From: CAYLOP01 sp964385305
Lineage (GTDB): Bacteria > Chloroflexota > Anaerolineae > Anaerolineales > E44-bin32
Assembly (NCBI GenBank): GCA_964385305.1
Contig: CAYLOP010000060.1
Location: 1 to 16,999 of the forward strand
Length of the DNA stretch: 16,999 bases
Reading direction: 5' to 3'
How positions within the stretch are numbered: the first letter of the stretch is position 1; the number at the start of each line of letters is the position of its first letter. Position numbers and translations under genes: made by a program. Below the pieces are notes generated by a model. The model was given only the letters and a program-made list of their open reading frames with translations. It made no database searches and was not told the origin of the DNA. Below are positions 1-5,924 of this stretch, piece after piece.

Positions 1-393
1 AAGGGTGAGCCAGCAACCGATCGTGAGCATAGACGCCCAGAGCGGAAGCAGGATGCGGTGTCTCCCCAGTGTAAACCCCAACAGGGTTGTGGTTTTAAGC
101 AGACCATAAACATGACCGTAGGAGAAAAACAAAGCAAGGCATAAAGTGCAGATCAAGCCTGCTTTCTGCCAATCCCTGAAAACGAGACGCAGGGTGAGGA
201 GTAGCAACAGCGTTCCGGCGGCGGCGGCCACGAACGCCCGTGTGGAATCTGAAAGAGATACTTGCTGGATGTTGGCTGCCAGCAGCGCGACGACGGCATA
301 GAGCGCGAAAAGCACTGGGTGGATAGGCCACGTTGCTCTTGTGGAGGCTTCTCGTCCCTTCTCTGCTTTGTCTTCAGGTTTGGCCGCGTTCAT
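1..393 (-). CDS. Multi-pass membrane protein, N-terminal part (cut by window edge)
   Basis: The minus strand is open from an ATG at 393 to the window edge, giving 131 codons without a stop. After a charged, Lys/Glu-rich cytoplasmic start of about 22 residues come three or four hydrophobic segments (about residues 26-42, 53-72, 79-96 and 113-131). The stretch FFSYGHVYGLL at 89-99 and the preceding HPVLFALY resemble the membrane modules that I have seen at the N-terminus of sulfatase-like or otherwise unnamed membrane proteins of Chloroflexota and Cyanobacteria. That family link is from memory and is not proven here. The function is unknown because the C-terminal part lies outside the window. 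The ribosome site is weak: only a purine-rich GAAGGAAG about 20 bases upstream. Confidence 0.7.
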   Translation of the reverse strand, partial: MNAAKPEDKAEKGREASTRATWPIHPVLFALYAVVALLAANIQQVSLSDSTRAFVAAAAGTLLLLLTLRLVFRDWQKAGLICTLCLALFFSYGHVYGLLKTTTLLGFTLGRHRILLPLWASMLTIGCWLTL

Positions 394-406
394 GCGTTGC
401 ATTCTA

Positions 407-421
407 CGAAGGCTTCCTTCG
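407..421. other. Short hairpin between divergent genes
   Basis: CGAAGG, a 3-base spacer and CCTTCG form a perfect 6-bp inverted repeat in the intergenic gap between the membrane protein read leftward from 393 and the gene read rightward from 525. There is no T-run on either side, so it is not a convincing terminator. It could equally be chance. Confidence 0.25.
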
Positions 422-450
422 CAAGTCAACCCGTGAGGAGGATATATGCT

Positions 451-480
451 ATGAATAATAGGCAAGCTCGCTCAGGATGA
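451..480 (+). other. Possible 9-codon upstream ORF
   Basis: A GAGGAGG ribosome-site-like sequence at 435-441 precedes ATG at 451, which opens a nine-codon frame (MNNRQARSG) ending in TGA at 478-480. The stop overlaps ATG 477, an in-frame upstream start of the next gene, as in translational coupling. The better start of that gene is 525. The short frame may be accidental, but the strong ribosome site is otherwise unexplained. Confidence 0.25.
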
Positions 481-524
481 GTAGAATGGGTGTCAGGTGC
501 TCCGGTTATAGCAAAGGATTTGAA

Positions 525-1604
525 ATGTCATTAAAAGCACACGGACTTACACATAAGCGTCTTCCCGAGACGCTCGTTGCATTGATTCGTGTTAACCTGA
601 AGGATCGAAAGGAATCGCATAAAGTTCTACAGGAGTTGACCGACAATATTCCAACAAAATACCTCGCGGGACCTGCCTTCCGCATTACGCAATTTATCAC
701 GAGTGTCGAAGAGGGAGCTGACGTCGAGGTGGGATTTCCCGTGCATCAGGCCGTCGAAACCGGCAGGATAAAAAGCCGCGCCCTACCGGCAATGGAGGTG
801 ATTTCTCTGACCCATCGGGGTCCTTTGGAGGGATTGAGTGAGAGTTATGCGAAACTCTATGGTGTCGCATCAAACCAACACGGGTTTATCTCTGATGAAT
901 TCTGCCGGGAAGTCTACCTGGACTCGAACGACCCAGAAGGGGATGAAATTGAGTTGCAATTTGTGGTGCACAATTGGAACGGACGGTTCAGCGAGAATCT
1001 AAAGCGCGTAATATCCGAAGATGTGCAATGCAAAGTCATGCAACGCAGCGATGATCTCACCGTCGACTCAAGCGTTGACGAACGCTTCCAGTGGGTTAGG
1101 GGCGCTGTGGTGCGGCTGGGTGAGCTGGCCGATGAAGATCAGATCTTCGATGTTCTTTCAAGATGTTCCCATGTATTCCCCCAAGGACAGATCGAGAAGC
1201 TTAGAGCCGTTTACGAAACTGCCATGGCAAAGGCTGATGCGCCTCTGGAAGCGGTAGATGCGGTTATCGCGTTCATGGGCGAGGACCCGGGCTGGGGGGA
1301 GCGACCTCTCAGAGTGGGGAATGTCATCTATTCTGCCAAAAAACCGCGCGATCCTCAGGGATGTAAGGACGCAAAAACCGAAGCTGAGAGGCGAAGGGCG
1401 TATTGCTTTTGTCCGCTGGTGCGGAGCCACCTAGATGAGGGCATGCCTGTCTCATTCTGCTATTGTGGGGCGGGGTGGTATCGACAGCAATGGGAAGGTG
1501 CGATTGAAAAACCTGTAAGGATGGAGATCGTGAAATCGATCCTAAAGGGGGATGATGTGTGTGAATTCGCGATCTATTTGCCGGAAAACATCTATTGCGT
1601 GTAG
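525..1604 (+). CDS. GyrI-like effector-binding domain fused to DUF6144-like cysteine-rich domain
   Basis: The start at 525 is chosen because AAAGGA lies 6-7 bases upstream; the frame is open back to 477 but without a comparable site. The product has 359 residues. Residues about 15-152 fit the GyrI-like/AraC effector-binding fold: paired repeats, a FPVHQAVE strand, a MEVISLTHRGP strand and a final ELQFVVHNW strand. No DNA-binding domain precedes it. The C-terminal half (about 185-359) carries CFCPLVR (Cys294, Cys296), FCYCGAGWYRQQWEG (Cys312, Cys314) and a GDDVCEFAIYLP end (Cys346), a pattern I recognise as DUF6144-like. The paired cysteines suggest metal or redox chemistry, which is inference. 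Role unknown; perhaps a small-molecule sensor. The gene is monocistronic, converging on ilvE. Confidence 0.75.
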   Translation: MSLKAHGLTHKRLPETLVALIRVNLKDRKESHKVLQELTDNIPTKYLAGPAFRITQFITSVEEGADVEVGFPVHQAVETGRIKSRALPAMEVISLTHRGPLEGLSESYAKLYGVASNQHGFISDEFCREVYLDSNDPEGDEIELQFVVHNWNGRFSENLKRVISEDVQCKVMQRSDDLTVDSSVDERFQWVRGAVVRLGELADEDQIFDVLSRCSHVFPQGQIEKLRAVYETAMAKADAPLEAVDAVIAFMGEDPGWGERPLRVGNVIYSAKKPRDPQGCKDAKTEAERRRAYCFCPLVRSHLDEGMPVSFCYCGAGWYRQQWEGAIEKPVRMEIVKSILKGDDVCEFAIYLPENIYCV

Positions 1605-1636
1605 CCACCAAATAGATGGTCTACCACAGGTTCGGC

Positions 1637-1648
1637 TTGGATATCCAA
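1637..1648. other. 12-bp palindrome in convergent gap
   Basis: TTGGATATCCAA is a perfect palindrome in the 185-base gap between the two convergent genes ending at 1604 and 1790. No stem-plus-T-run terminator is seen in this gap on either strand. The palindrome may be a chance EcoRV-centred sequence. Confidence 0.2.
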
Positions 1649-1789
1649 TCCTCATTGAGATGGTCACAACGCGCTGGCAAGATATGAGACCGCTCTGGCC
1701 AGAAGAATGGTACAGCAAGCGGACGAGAACAAGTTGGATTCTCTAGGCATGGAAGCGCCGCGTGTGGATGTGCCGCATTTGTGTCCTAT

Positions 1790-2740
1790 TCAACCGGAGA
1801 TGGAATCAGCATGTTCTTCCGTCTCTAACCAATCAAGCCATTCATCGGCACGAGGGCTTTCGCCATGAACGGTGTCGAAGAATAATTGTTGGATCGACCT
1901 GGTGATGGAACCCATTCGCCCGTCTCCGATTGGACGAGTGTCGACCTCGCGAACCGGGACCACTTCGGCTGCGGTGCCGCAAATAAATAGCTCTTCCGCA
2001 ATGTAGAGCTGATCGCGTGAGATCGGCTCTTCAATTACGGGATAACCCAGATCCGTGGCCAGCTTGATGACCGAATCACGCGTGATCCCTTCGAGGATCG
2101 TGACTCTGGGGGGAGTGTAGATCCGTTGATCACGAACCAGGAACAGGTTTTCACCACTGCACTCTGCGACATATCCGCTGGGATCCAGCATCACCGTCTC
2201 ATCGAAACCTGCGCGAGCCGCAAGGGTTTTGGCCATAACGGAGTTAACGTAATTCCCCGAGATCTTCGCTTTAGTCATAGTGACATTGGGATGATGGCGC
2301 GTGAACGATGAGACCATCATCCGGACGCCATGCTCGCGCGCTTCGGCGCCCAGCAAATTGCCCCATGCCCAGGCTGCAATGCCAACAGAGGGTTTCATCT
2401 CATCGATGTTCAGTCCCAGCGGACCCTCCGCCATAAACATCAGTGGGCGGATGTAGCACTCACGCAACTGGTTGGCCTGGATCGTGTCATGTACTGCCTG
2501 CCGCAAGGTTTCGATATCGAATGGCAATTCGAAGAGTCCAAATATATGCATTGAGTCCAAGAAACGTTGAAGGTGTTCCTTAAGCCGGAAGACCGCTGGC
2601 CCCTTTGAGGTCTCATAGCAGCGAATGCCCTCAAAAACCGCCAGGCCATAGTGAAGCGCAGGCGCTAGAAAAGGGACGCGCGCCTGCTCGTATGTGACCA
2701 TTTCACCATCCAACCACATCAATTCTTTGTTCGAACTCAT
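1790..2740 (-). CDS. ilvE: Branched-chain amino acid aminotransferase (class IV)
   Basis: This cytosolic PLP enzyme interconverts Leu, Ile and Val with their 2-oxo acids using glutamate/2-oxoglutarate, the last step of branched-chain synthesis. The 316-residue product has the usual IlvE length and order: DGEMVTYEQARVPFLAPALHYG near the start, FEGIRCY, the active-site region TMTKAKISGNYVNS with Lys159 as the Schiff-base lysine, ECSGENLF (Glu193, Asn198) of the class IV signature, TILEGITRDSV and ELFICGTAAEVVPV. The start at 2740 is set by AAGGAGG four bases upstream; the frame remains open to 2782. Upstream on the same strand lie a leuB-like remnant and two Leu/Ile/Val-rich leader ORFs with terminators, so expression is probably controlled by attenuation. 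No terminator is visible downstream. Confidence 0.95.
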   Translation of the reverse strand: MSSNKELMWLDGEMVTYEQARVPFLAPALHYGLAVFEGIRCYETSKGPAVFRLKEHLQRFLDSMHIFGLFELPFDIETLRQAVHDTIQANQLRECYIRPLMFMAEGPLGLNIDEMKPSVGIAAWAWGNLLGAEAREHGVRMMVSSFTRHHPNVTMTKAKISGNYVNSVMAKTLAARAGFDETVMLDPSGYVAECSGENLFLVRDQRIYTPPRVTILEGITRDSVIKLATDLGYPVIEEPISRDQLYIAEELFICGTAAEVVPVREVDTRPIGDGRMGSITRSIQQLFFDTVHGESPRADEWLDWLETEEHADSISG

Positions 2741-2820
2741 CAGGCCTCCTTGAGAAAGAACATTAGAGAATCTTTTACGCACATACTATGGATGATGTTA
2801 GGCGTTCTACATAATGTCAC

Positions 2821-2958
2821 TCAGTCCGCCAGAATCTCGGCCAGCGCTTTTCCAAACGCATCTGTCGATACAAAGCCATCCTTGGATAGGTCGGCTGTTC
2901 AGTAGCCTGAAGCAAGCGTTTGCTCAACGGCGTGTTACGCCTGGTCCAGATCATCCAC
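2821..2958 (-). pseudogene. Remnant resembling C-terminus of 3-isopropylmalate dehydrogenase (LeuB)
   Basis: One minus-strand frame ending in TGA at 2821 reads VDDLDQA, stop, HAVEQTLASGY, stop, TADLSKDGFVSTDAFGK, then ALAEILAD. This fits the tail of LeuB/IPMDH proteins, which typically ends in a helix of the form AVEKVLxxGYRTADL followed by a short loop and an ST..(F/M)G.A(I/L) helix. Position 2899-2901 is TGA where arginine (CGA) is expected, and 2935-2937 is TAA where CAA would give Gln; both can be explained by single C-to-T changes. Nothing upstream resembles the LeuB body, so most of the gene is gone. It lies 80 bases before ilvE, a natural leu/ilv operon neighbour. Assignment is by eye only. 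Confidence 0.5.
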
Positions 2959-3129
2959 GGAAGCTTCGCCTGTTTGTCTACGTTGTTGATCGCTGTTCGT
3001 CTGGACGGGCTGCGATTCCCGATCCATACACCATGCATTGGCCCACGAAGCGTGCGCAGCAGGCCATGGATCCATGGGTGTCTCTTTTGAACTTTGATTG
3101 GACTGGGTCTGATGACTTGATGTCTTCAT
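2935..3129 (-). CDS. Small 64-residue ORF with strong ribosome site, possible operon remnant
   Basis: GGAGG six bases before ATG 3129 is among the best ribosome sites in the window, directly downstream of the second leader terminator. The 64-residue hydrophilic product (Gln, Ser and Asp rich, start MKTSSHQTQSNQSSKETP) matches no family I know. Its frame is the same frame that continues, past the TAA at 2935, into the LeuB-like tail. The simplest reading is that the ribosome site and first codons of the first structural gene of a former branched-chain operon have been joined by deletion to the end of leuB. It could instead be a third regulatory ORF. It has no Leu/Ile/Val run. Confidence 0.4.
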   Translation of the reverse strand: MKTSSHQTQSNQSSKETPMDPWPAAHASWANAWCMDRESQPVQTNSDQQRRQTGEASVDDLDQA

Positions 3130-3162
3130 TTTGTACCTCCGTGTCTGTTCATTAATTTGATG

Positions 3163-3195
3163 AAAAAGAGCCGTCTCTTTTGGCTGAGACGGCTC
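3163..3195 (-). terminator. Second leader (attenuator) terminator of the ilvE leader
   Basis: Read on the minus strand: GAGCCGTCTC, an 8-base loop, GAGACGGCTC, then TTTTT. The 10-bp stem is perfect and GC-rich. It lies 26 bases after the stop of leader ORF 2 and upstream of the small ORF at 3129 and ilvE, the position of an attenuator rather than a gene-end terminator. A copy of the 5' arm (GCCGTCTCA, 3253-3261) occurs within leader ORF 2 and could compete for the 3' arm. On the plus strand there is no T-run. Confidence 0.85.
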
Positions 3196-3221
3196 CTGTT
3201 CTTACGCTCCATTGGTCTTGT

Positions 3222-3356
3222 TTATTCGCTCTTCCCCCACCGTGACCAAGCTTGAGACGGCCCAACCGGTATTAGCAGCTGCTCAATAATGAGCAGCCCC
3301 GTAATAAGGCTAAGAAGGATGAGGGTGGATGCCCGGCAGGCTGTCAACAACATCAT
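3222..3356 (-). CDS. Leader peptide 2, Leu/Ile-rich (ilv-type attenuator)
   Basis: A 44-codon ORF starts at tandem ATGs (3356 and 3353) and ends in TAA at 3222. Residues 12-31 read LILLSLITGLLIIEQLLIPV, in which 14 of 20 are Leu, Ile or Val, and residues 33-44 are polar. The Leu-Leu-Ile-Ile codons lie inside a perfect hairpin, GCTGCTC / GAGCAGC (3278-3284 and 3291-3297). A strong rho-independent terminator follows 26 bases after the stop. This is the architecture of the ribosome-mediated attenuators of ilv and leu operons known from Proteobacteria and Actinobacteria. The ribosome site is weak (GGA 11 bases upstream). The ending IPVG resembles PVPVG of leader 1, suggesting duplication. Confidence 0.7.
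   Translation of the reverse strand: MMLLTACRASTLILLSLITGLLIIEQLLIPVGPSQAWSRWGKSE
3278..3297 (-). other. Control-codon hairpin in leader 2
   Basis: GCTGCTC and GAGCAGC form a perfect 7-bp stem with a 6-base loop ATTATT on the minus strand. It covers the codons CTG CTC ATT ATT GAG CAG of leader ORF 2, so a ribosome stalled for lack of charged Leu or Ile tRNA would melt it. This is the expected place for a pause (1:2) hairpin in an attenuator. Confidence 0.55.
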
Positions 3357-3383
3357 GGTCGTTTATCCAGACATAAAATAATC

Positions 3384-3408
3384 AAAAACACCTCCCGGTT
3401 GGGAGGTG
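3384..3408 (-). terminator. First leader (attenuator) terminator of the ilvE leader
   Basis: On the minus strand CACCTCCC, loop AACC, GGGAGGTG and TTTTT make a perfect 8-bp intrinsic terminator 31 bases after the stop of leader ORF 1. Its 5' arm and loop, CTCCCAACCGG (3395-3405), are almost fully complementary to CCGGTTGGAG inside the leader ORF (3448-3457), giving a mutually exclusive antiterminator. A ribosome finishing leader 1 at 3440 would cover CCGGTTGGAG and allow termination; one stalled in the Leu/Ile codons would leave it free. Confidence 0.88.
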
Positions 3409-3439
3409 CTCGTCGTCTCGTCAAGCTTCAAACTGAGCG

Positions 3440-3535
3440 CTACACTGCTCCAACCGGAACCGGCCTCTTTGACCGAATAATAAGGCCAAGAAGCAAAATG
3501 ACCGATATAAGGACGAGCAGCATCGAGTGATTCAA
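3440..3535 (-). CDS. Leader peptide 1, Leu/Ile/Val-rich (ilv-type attenuator)
   Basis: A 31-codon ORF from TTG 3535 (AAAGG seven bases upstream) to TAG at 3440; an in-frame ATG at 3523 has no good ribosome site. Residues 6-20 read LLVLISVILLLGLII: 13 of 15 are the three branched-chain amino acids. The tail is RSKRPVPVGAV. This composition and the terminator 31 bases downstream match leader peptides such as those of ilvGMEDA and ilvBN. A pause hairpin GGCCT / AGGCC (3483-3487 with 3462-3466) joins the last control codons to the following segment, and CCGGTTGGAG at 3448-3457 can pair with the terminator's 5' arm. The gene downstream on this strand is ilvE, so the substrate logic fits. Confidence 0.78.
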   Translation of the reverse strand: MNHSMLLVLISVILLLGLIIRSKRPVPVGAV

Positions 3536-3581
3536 TTTCAAACCTTTTCCATATCGATAAATATGTCTTCTATTAGGTAAC

Positions 3582-3609
3582 ACATTAGCACGGATTTTCA
3601 CAATGTCAA
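3582..3609 (-). promoter_or_regulatory. Candidate promoter of the ilvE leader transcript
   Basis: On the minus strand a perfect -35 TTGACA (3604-3609) is separated by 16 bases from TAATGT (3582-3587), which is preceded by TG as in an extended -10. The -10 matches the consensus at only three of six positions. The predicted start would be about 40 bases before leader ORF 1, a typical leader distance. Confidence 0.45.
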
Positions 3610-3767
3610 GTACCGAGGAGGGAAATTTTTATAGTCAAGTGTAAATGAAGCCTCTCCTTCTGGTTTGTCGCAAAGCCTATCTGAGTGTATGCTAAATGGA
3701 TTCAAAGCGAGGGATTTGAAGATTCGTATCCGCCCAGGTCTTATCGCCAGCCAACCAAGGAGAGGAT

Positions 3768-4916
3768 ATGATGCGCAGCAAGATAAAGGCAAACATGGTA
3801 ATGCACATCATTGCGGCGGTGTTTCTTGCTGCATGTGGCGGTGCGCAGGTTGCCAGAACTGCGGAGGCGCCAATCTCCGAACCTTCGACGGATAGGCAAT
3901 CATCAACCCCTATGCCTGCTACGGAGACCCTCGCACCAGTAGCTTCAACACCAGCGATCTCGACGGCAGCGCCTTCTCCTCCCCCGGGCTCTGTTGTCTA
4001 TCAAAATCCTCAAAAGTATCGGGTGACTTATATCGTAACGGTATACAACGATGGCTTCGATCTCACGGAATTGCTCGTATACCAGCCCCGCCCGCGTGAG
4101 TGGGATGCCCAGATAGACGTCCAAGTGGAGACGGTCTCACCACCGCCAAAGGTTGAGGGTGTGGATCCGGACTACGGGAACAGGATGTTTTATTGGCAGC
4201 GAGACGCGGAGCCCCTGGCTGGGGAAGCAAGTTCCTTTGAGATTCGTTTCATATTTACAGCTTTTGAAACCATAACAGATATCGATCCTGCCGATGTTCA
4301 ACTCTACCGCGAAGACAACCCGCAGTTCACGCTCTTCACGAGATCGGAACGATTCCTTGAAGCGTTGGATCCTGAGATTGTGGGCATTGCAGAGCGGGTG
4401 GCTGGAGACGAGACCAATCCCTACCTGTTGGCAAGGCGCTTCTATGAATATGTTGTCGATACCTCAAGCTATGAGTTGCTAGATGAAGGCCTCCGTGGGG
4501 CAAGGACGCTTGCGAAGACCGGGGTAGGTGAGTGCGGGGATTATGCTTCTCTTTTCATCGCATTATGTAGAGCGGCAGGTATTCCGGCGCGGCCTGTCGT
4601 GGGTTATTGGGCAGTATCCGGTATCGATCAGACTCATGTATGGGCGGAGTTCTATGTAGAGCCTTTCGGTTGGATACCTGTCGACCCGACGGTGGGACAG
4701 TCAGCGCCAGAGTGGCGGGAGTACTACTTCGGCGCCATGGATAATGAACGAGTCATCTTAAACAAAGGATTCAACATTCAGCTCGATCCTCCTGGGCCCG
4801 ACAATTACTCGGCTCCTTTTCTGCAGGTGCCCTTGTGGTGGTTCTGGGGAAGCGGAGGGGACGCGGACCGCATGTGGATTGAGCGGACAAGCTGGACTGT
4901 GGAGAAACTTCCCTGA
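3768..4916 (+). CDS. Transglutaminase-like lipoprotein
   Basis: The 382-residue product starts at tandem ATGs (3768/3771) after AGGAGAGG. A positive start, hydrophobic segment and lipobox FLAAC (Cys23) mark an exported lipoprotein. A Ser/Thr/Pro/Ala-rich tether runs from about 31 to 75. Residues about 80-170 look like an all-beta domain, as often found before bacterial transglutaminase cores. The core has the papain-like triad in its usual setting: GVGECGDYASLFIALCRAAGIPAR (listed in two parts as Cys256 and the following helix), THVWAEF (His290) and GWIPVDPT (Asp306). Such proteins act as extracytoplasmic proteases or transamidases; the substrate cannot be predicted. It is monocistronic by appearance, with 300 bases of noncoding sequence after it. 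Confidence 0.88.
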   Translation: MMRSKIKANMVMHIIAAVFLAACGGAQVARTAEAPISEPSTDRQSSTPMPATETLAPVASTPAISTAAPSPPPGSVVYQNPQKYRVTYIVTVYNDGFDLTELLVYQPRPREWDAQIDVQVETVSPPPKVEGVDPDYGNRMFYWQRDAEPLAGEASSFEIRFIFTAFETITDIDPADVQLYREDNPQFTLFTRSERFLEALDPEIVGIAERVAGDETNPYLLARRFYEYVVDTSSYELLDEGLRGARTLAKTGVGECGDYASLFIALCRAAGIPARPVVGYWAVSGIDQTHVWAEFYVEPFGWIPVDPTVGQSAPEWREYYFGAMDNERVILNKGFNIQLDPPGPDNYSAPFLQVPLWWFWGSGGDADRMWIERTSWTVEKLP

Positions 4917-5217
4917 CATTATCGAAAGTACTACCATGTGTGGGGGTCAAGATGCCTTCTTCGAGTTTATGTGTATCGTATTGAAGTAGATTGCCAGGAA
5001 AAGCATCCATATCGAATGGATTTCACTCACCGAGTCTCATGCCATAATCTTCAGAATTTCCCCATATTTTCCTCATCAACTGTTAATGCTTCGTCGTTAA
5101 ACTTGTGTGTAGTCGAAAAGGATGATCAAGAAAAATCTGTCTTCGGAGATCTACACCTTTCGATAGAGTATAGCCAATTCCATTAGGTTCATGTTGAGGG
5201 TATAGGAGTTTAAACAA
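4917..5217. other. Intergenic stretch, no supported gene
   Basis: About 300 bases, more AT-rich than the neighbouring genes. An 82-codon frame is open at 4938-5186 on the plus strand, but it has no ribosome site, a composition rich in Cys, His and Ser, and no recognisable motif, so I do not call it. A 6-bp inverted repeat ATCCAT / ATGGAT lies near 5007-5023. The end of the stretch presumably holds the promoter of the gene at 5218, but no clear boxes stand out. Confidence 0.5.
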
Positions 5218-5685
5218 ATGACGAGAAAGCGTACAATTTTAACCATATTGATCACGGTCATCGTGATCGCCGTCCTCATCGCAGCCGGTTTTGCTATCTA
5301 CCGCTTGGGTTACGTTCATGGTCTATCCGCGAACGTAGGAGAATCCATGGGGGGGCGTTTTAGTTGGTTTTTCGGGGAAGGGCTACCAGGTGATTTCGAT
5401 CACCGGTTCCCTGGCAACTTTGAGGATCGGTTCCCGGAGGGTCTCAGAGATCGATTCCCGCAAGACTTCAGACGCGGTGGATTGCCACACGTATGGGGTT
5501 ACCAGCCTACGACCGTATTCGCTTGGGCGCGATGGATCGCAGGTTTGCTTCTATTCGTAGGCGTGGTTGCACTTGTAGTAATTGCGATCAACGGTCTGGT
5601 CCGCACAAGGCGCTCGTCGCCGCAGGAAGTCATTCCCAGTTCTCCTAATGAGGGCGAAGCACCGCCGGAATCGGACGAGGCATAG
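5218..5685 (+). CDS. Two-TM protein with 8-residue FxxRFPxx repeats
   Basis: A 155-residue protein with AGGAG nine bases before the ATG. It has a positive N-terminus, TM1 at about 7-28, an external loop, TM2 at about 104-127, and a Pro/Glu/Ser-rich acidic tail (133-155). The loop holds three consecutive 8-residue units, FDHRFPGN, FEDRFPEG and LRDRFPQD (60-83), with a partial fourth (FRRG); the DNA units GATCGGTTCCC and GATCGATTCCC show recent tandem duplication. I recall similar small YRxGY-type membrane proteins in Anaerolineae but know no function. A terminator follows at 5773, so it appears to be transcribed alone. Confidence 0.7.
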   Translation: MTRKRTILTILITVIVIAVLIAAGFAIYRLGYVHGLSANVGESMGGRFSWFFGEGLPGDFDHRFPGNFEDRFPEGLRDRFPQDFRRGGLPHVWGYQPTTVFAWARWIAGLLLFVGVVALVVIAINGLVRTRRSSPQEVIPSSPNEGEAPPESDEA

Positions 5686-5772
5686 GGGGGACCTGGATTT
5701 GTCGCCTCGCCTGGATCAGAAACCGGGCGTATGACGACAAATTCCGACCAAGCCCAGTGTGCGATTACCACA

Positions 5773-5807
5773 GATGGCGAGAGGTTGATCCTCTCGCCAT
5801 CTTCGTT
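5773..5807 (+). terminator. Rho-independent terminator after the two-TM protein gene
   Basis: GATGGCGAGAGG, loop TTGAT and CCTCTCGCCATC form a perfect 12-bp stem followed by TTCGTTT. The T-run is interrupted, but the stem is long and GC-rich. No T-run is present on the minus strand. It separates the gene at 5218 from the regulator cassette that begins at 5925. Confidence 0.75.
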
Positions 5808-5879
5808 TAATCAGGCGACCTCACGTCATGAGGCTGAAAAGCGATGTGAATCGTAAAGAAAGATATACCGAACATAAAG

Positions 5880-5919
5880 CAATATATAGTTGACAATTAG
5901 TATAATATAGTGTATATTG
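5880..5919 (+). promoter_or_regulatory. Near-consensus promoter with flanking inverted repeat, probably leaderless
   Basis: TTGACA (5890-5895) and TATATT (5913-5918) are spaced by exactly 17 bases in a very AT-rich stretch. Transcription would start about 6-8 bases after the -10, which is where the ATG at 5925 lies, so the mRNA may have no leader. The arms CAATATATA (5880-5888) and TATATTG (5913-5919), roughly TAGTGTATATTG on the right, form an imperfect inverted repeat spanning both boxes, a natural site for autoregulation by the XRE protein encoded downstream (inference). Confidence 0.7.
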
Positions 5920-5924
5920 AAGTC

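Noticed and set aside
2814..3155. 113-codon plus-strand ORF
   Set aside because: It is antisense to the small ORF and LeuB-like remnant, has no ribosome site, and its composition is that of a shadow frame.
3163..3408. The two hairpins as gene-end terminators for plus-strand transcription
   Set aside because: T-runs occur only on the minus strand, and no plus-strand gene ends before them.
3163..3610. T-box or BCAA-binding riboswitch upstream of ilvE
   Set aside because: No T-box core sequence or specifier-loop pattern was seen, and the terminators are each tied to a Leu/Ile/Val-rich ORF, which fits ribosome-mediated attenuation better.
4938..5186. 82-codon plus-strand ORF between the transglutaminase and two-TM genes
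   Set aside because: No ribosome site, no motif, and unusual Cys/His/Ser-rich composition; more likely noncoding.
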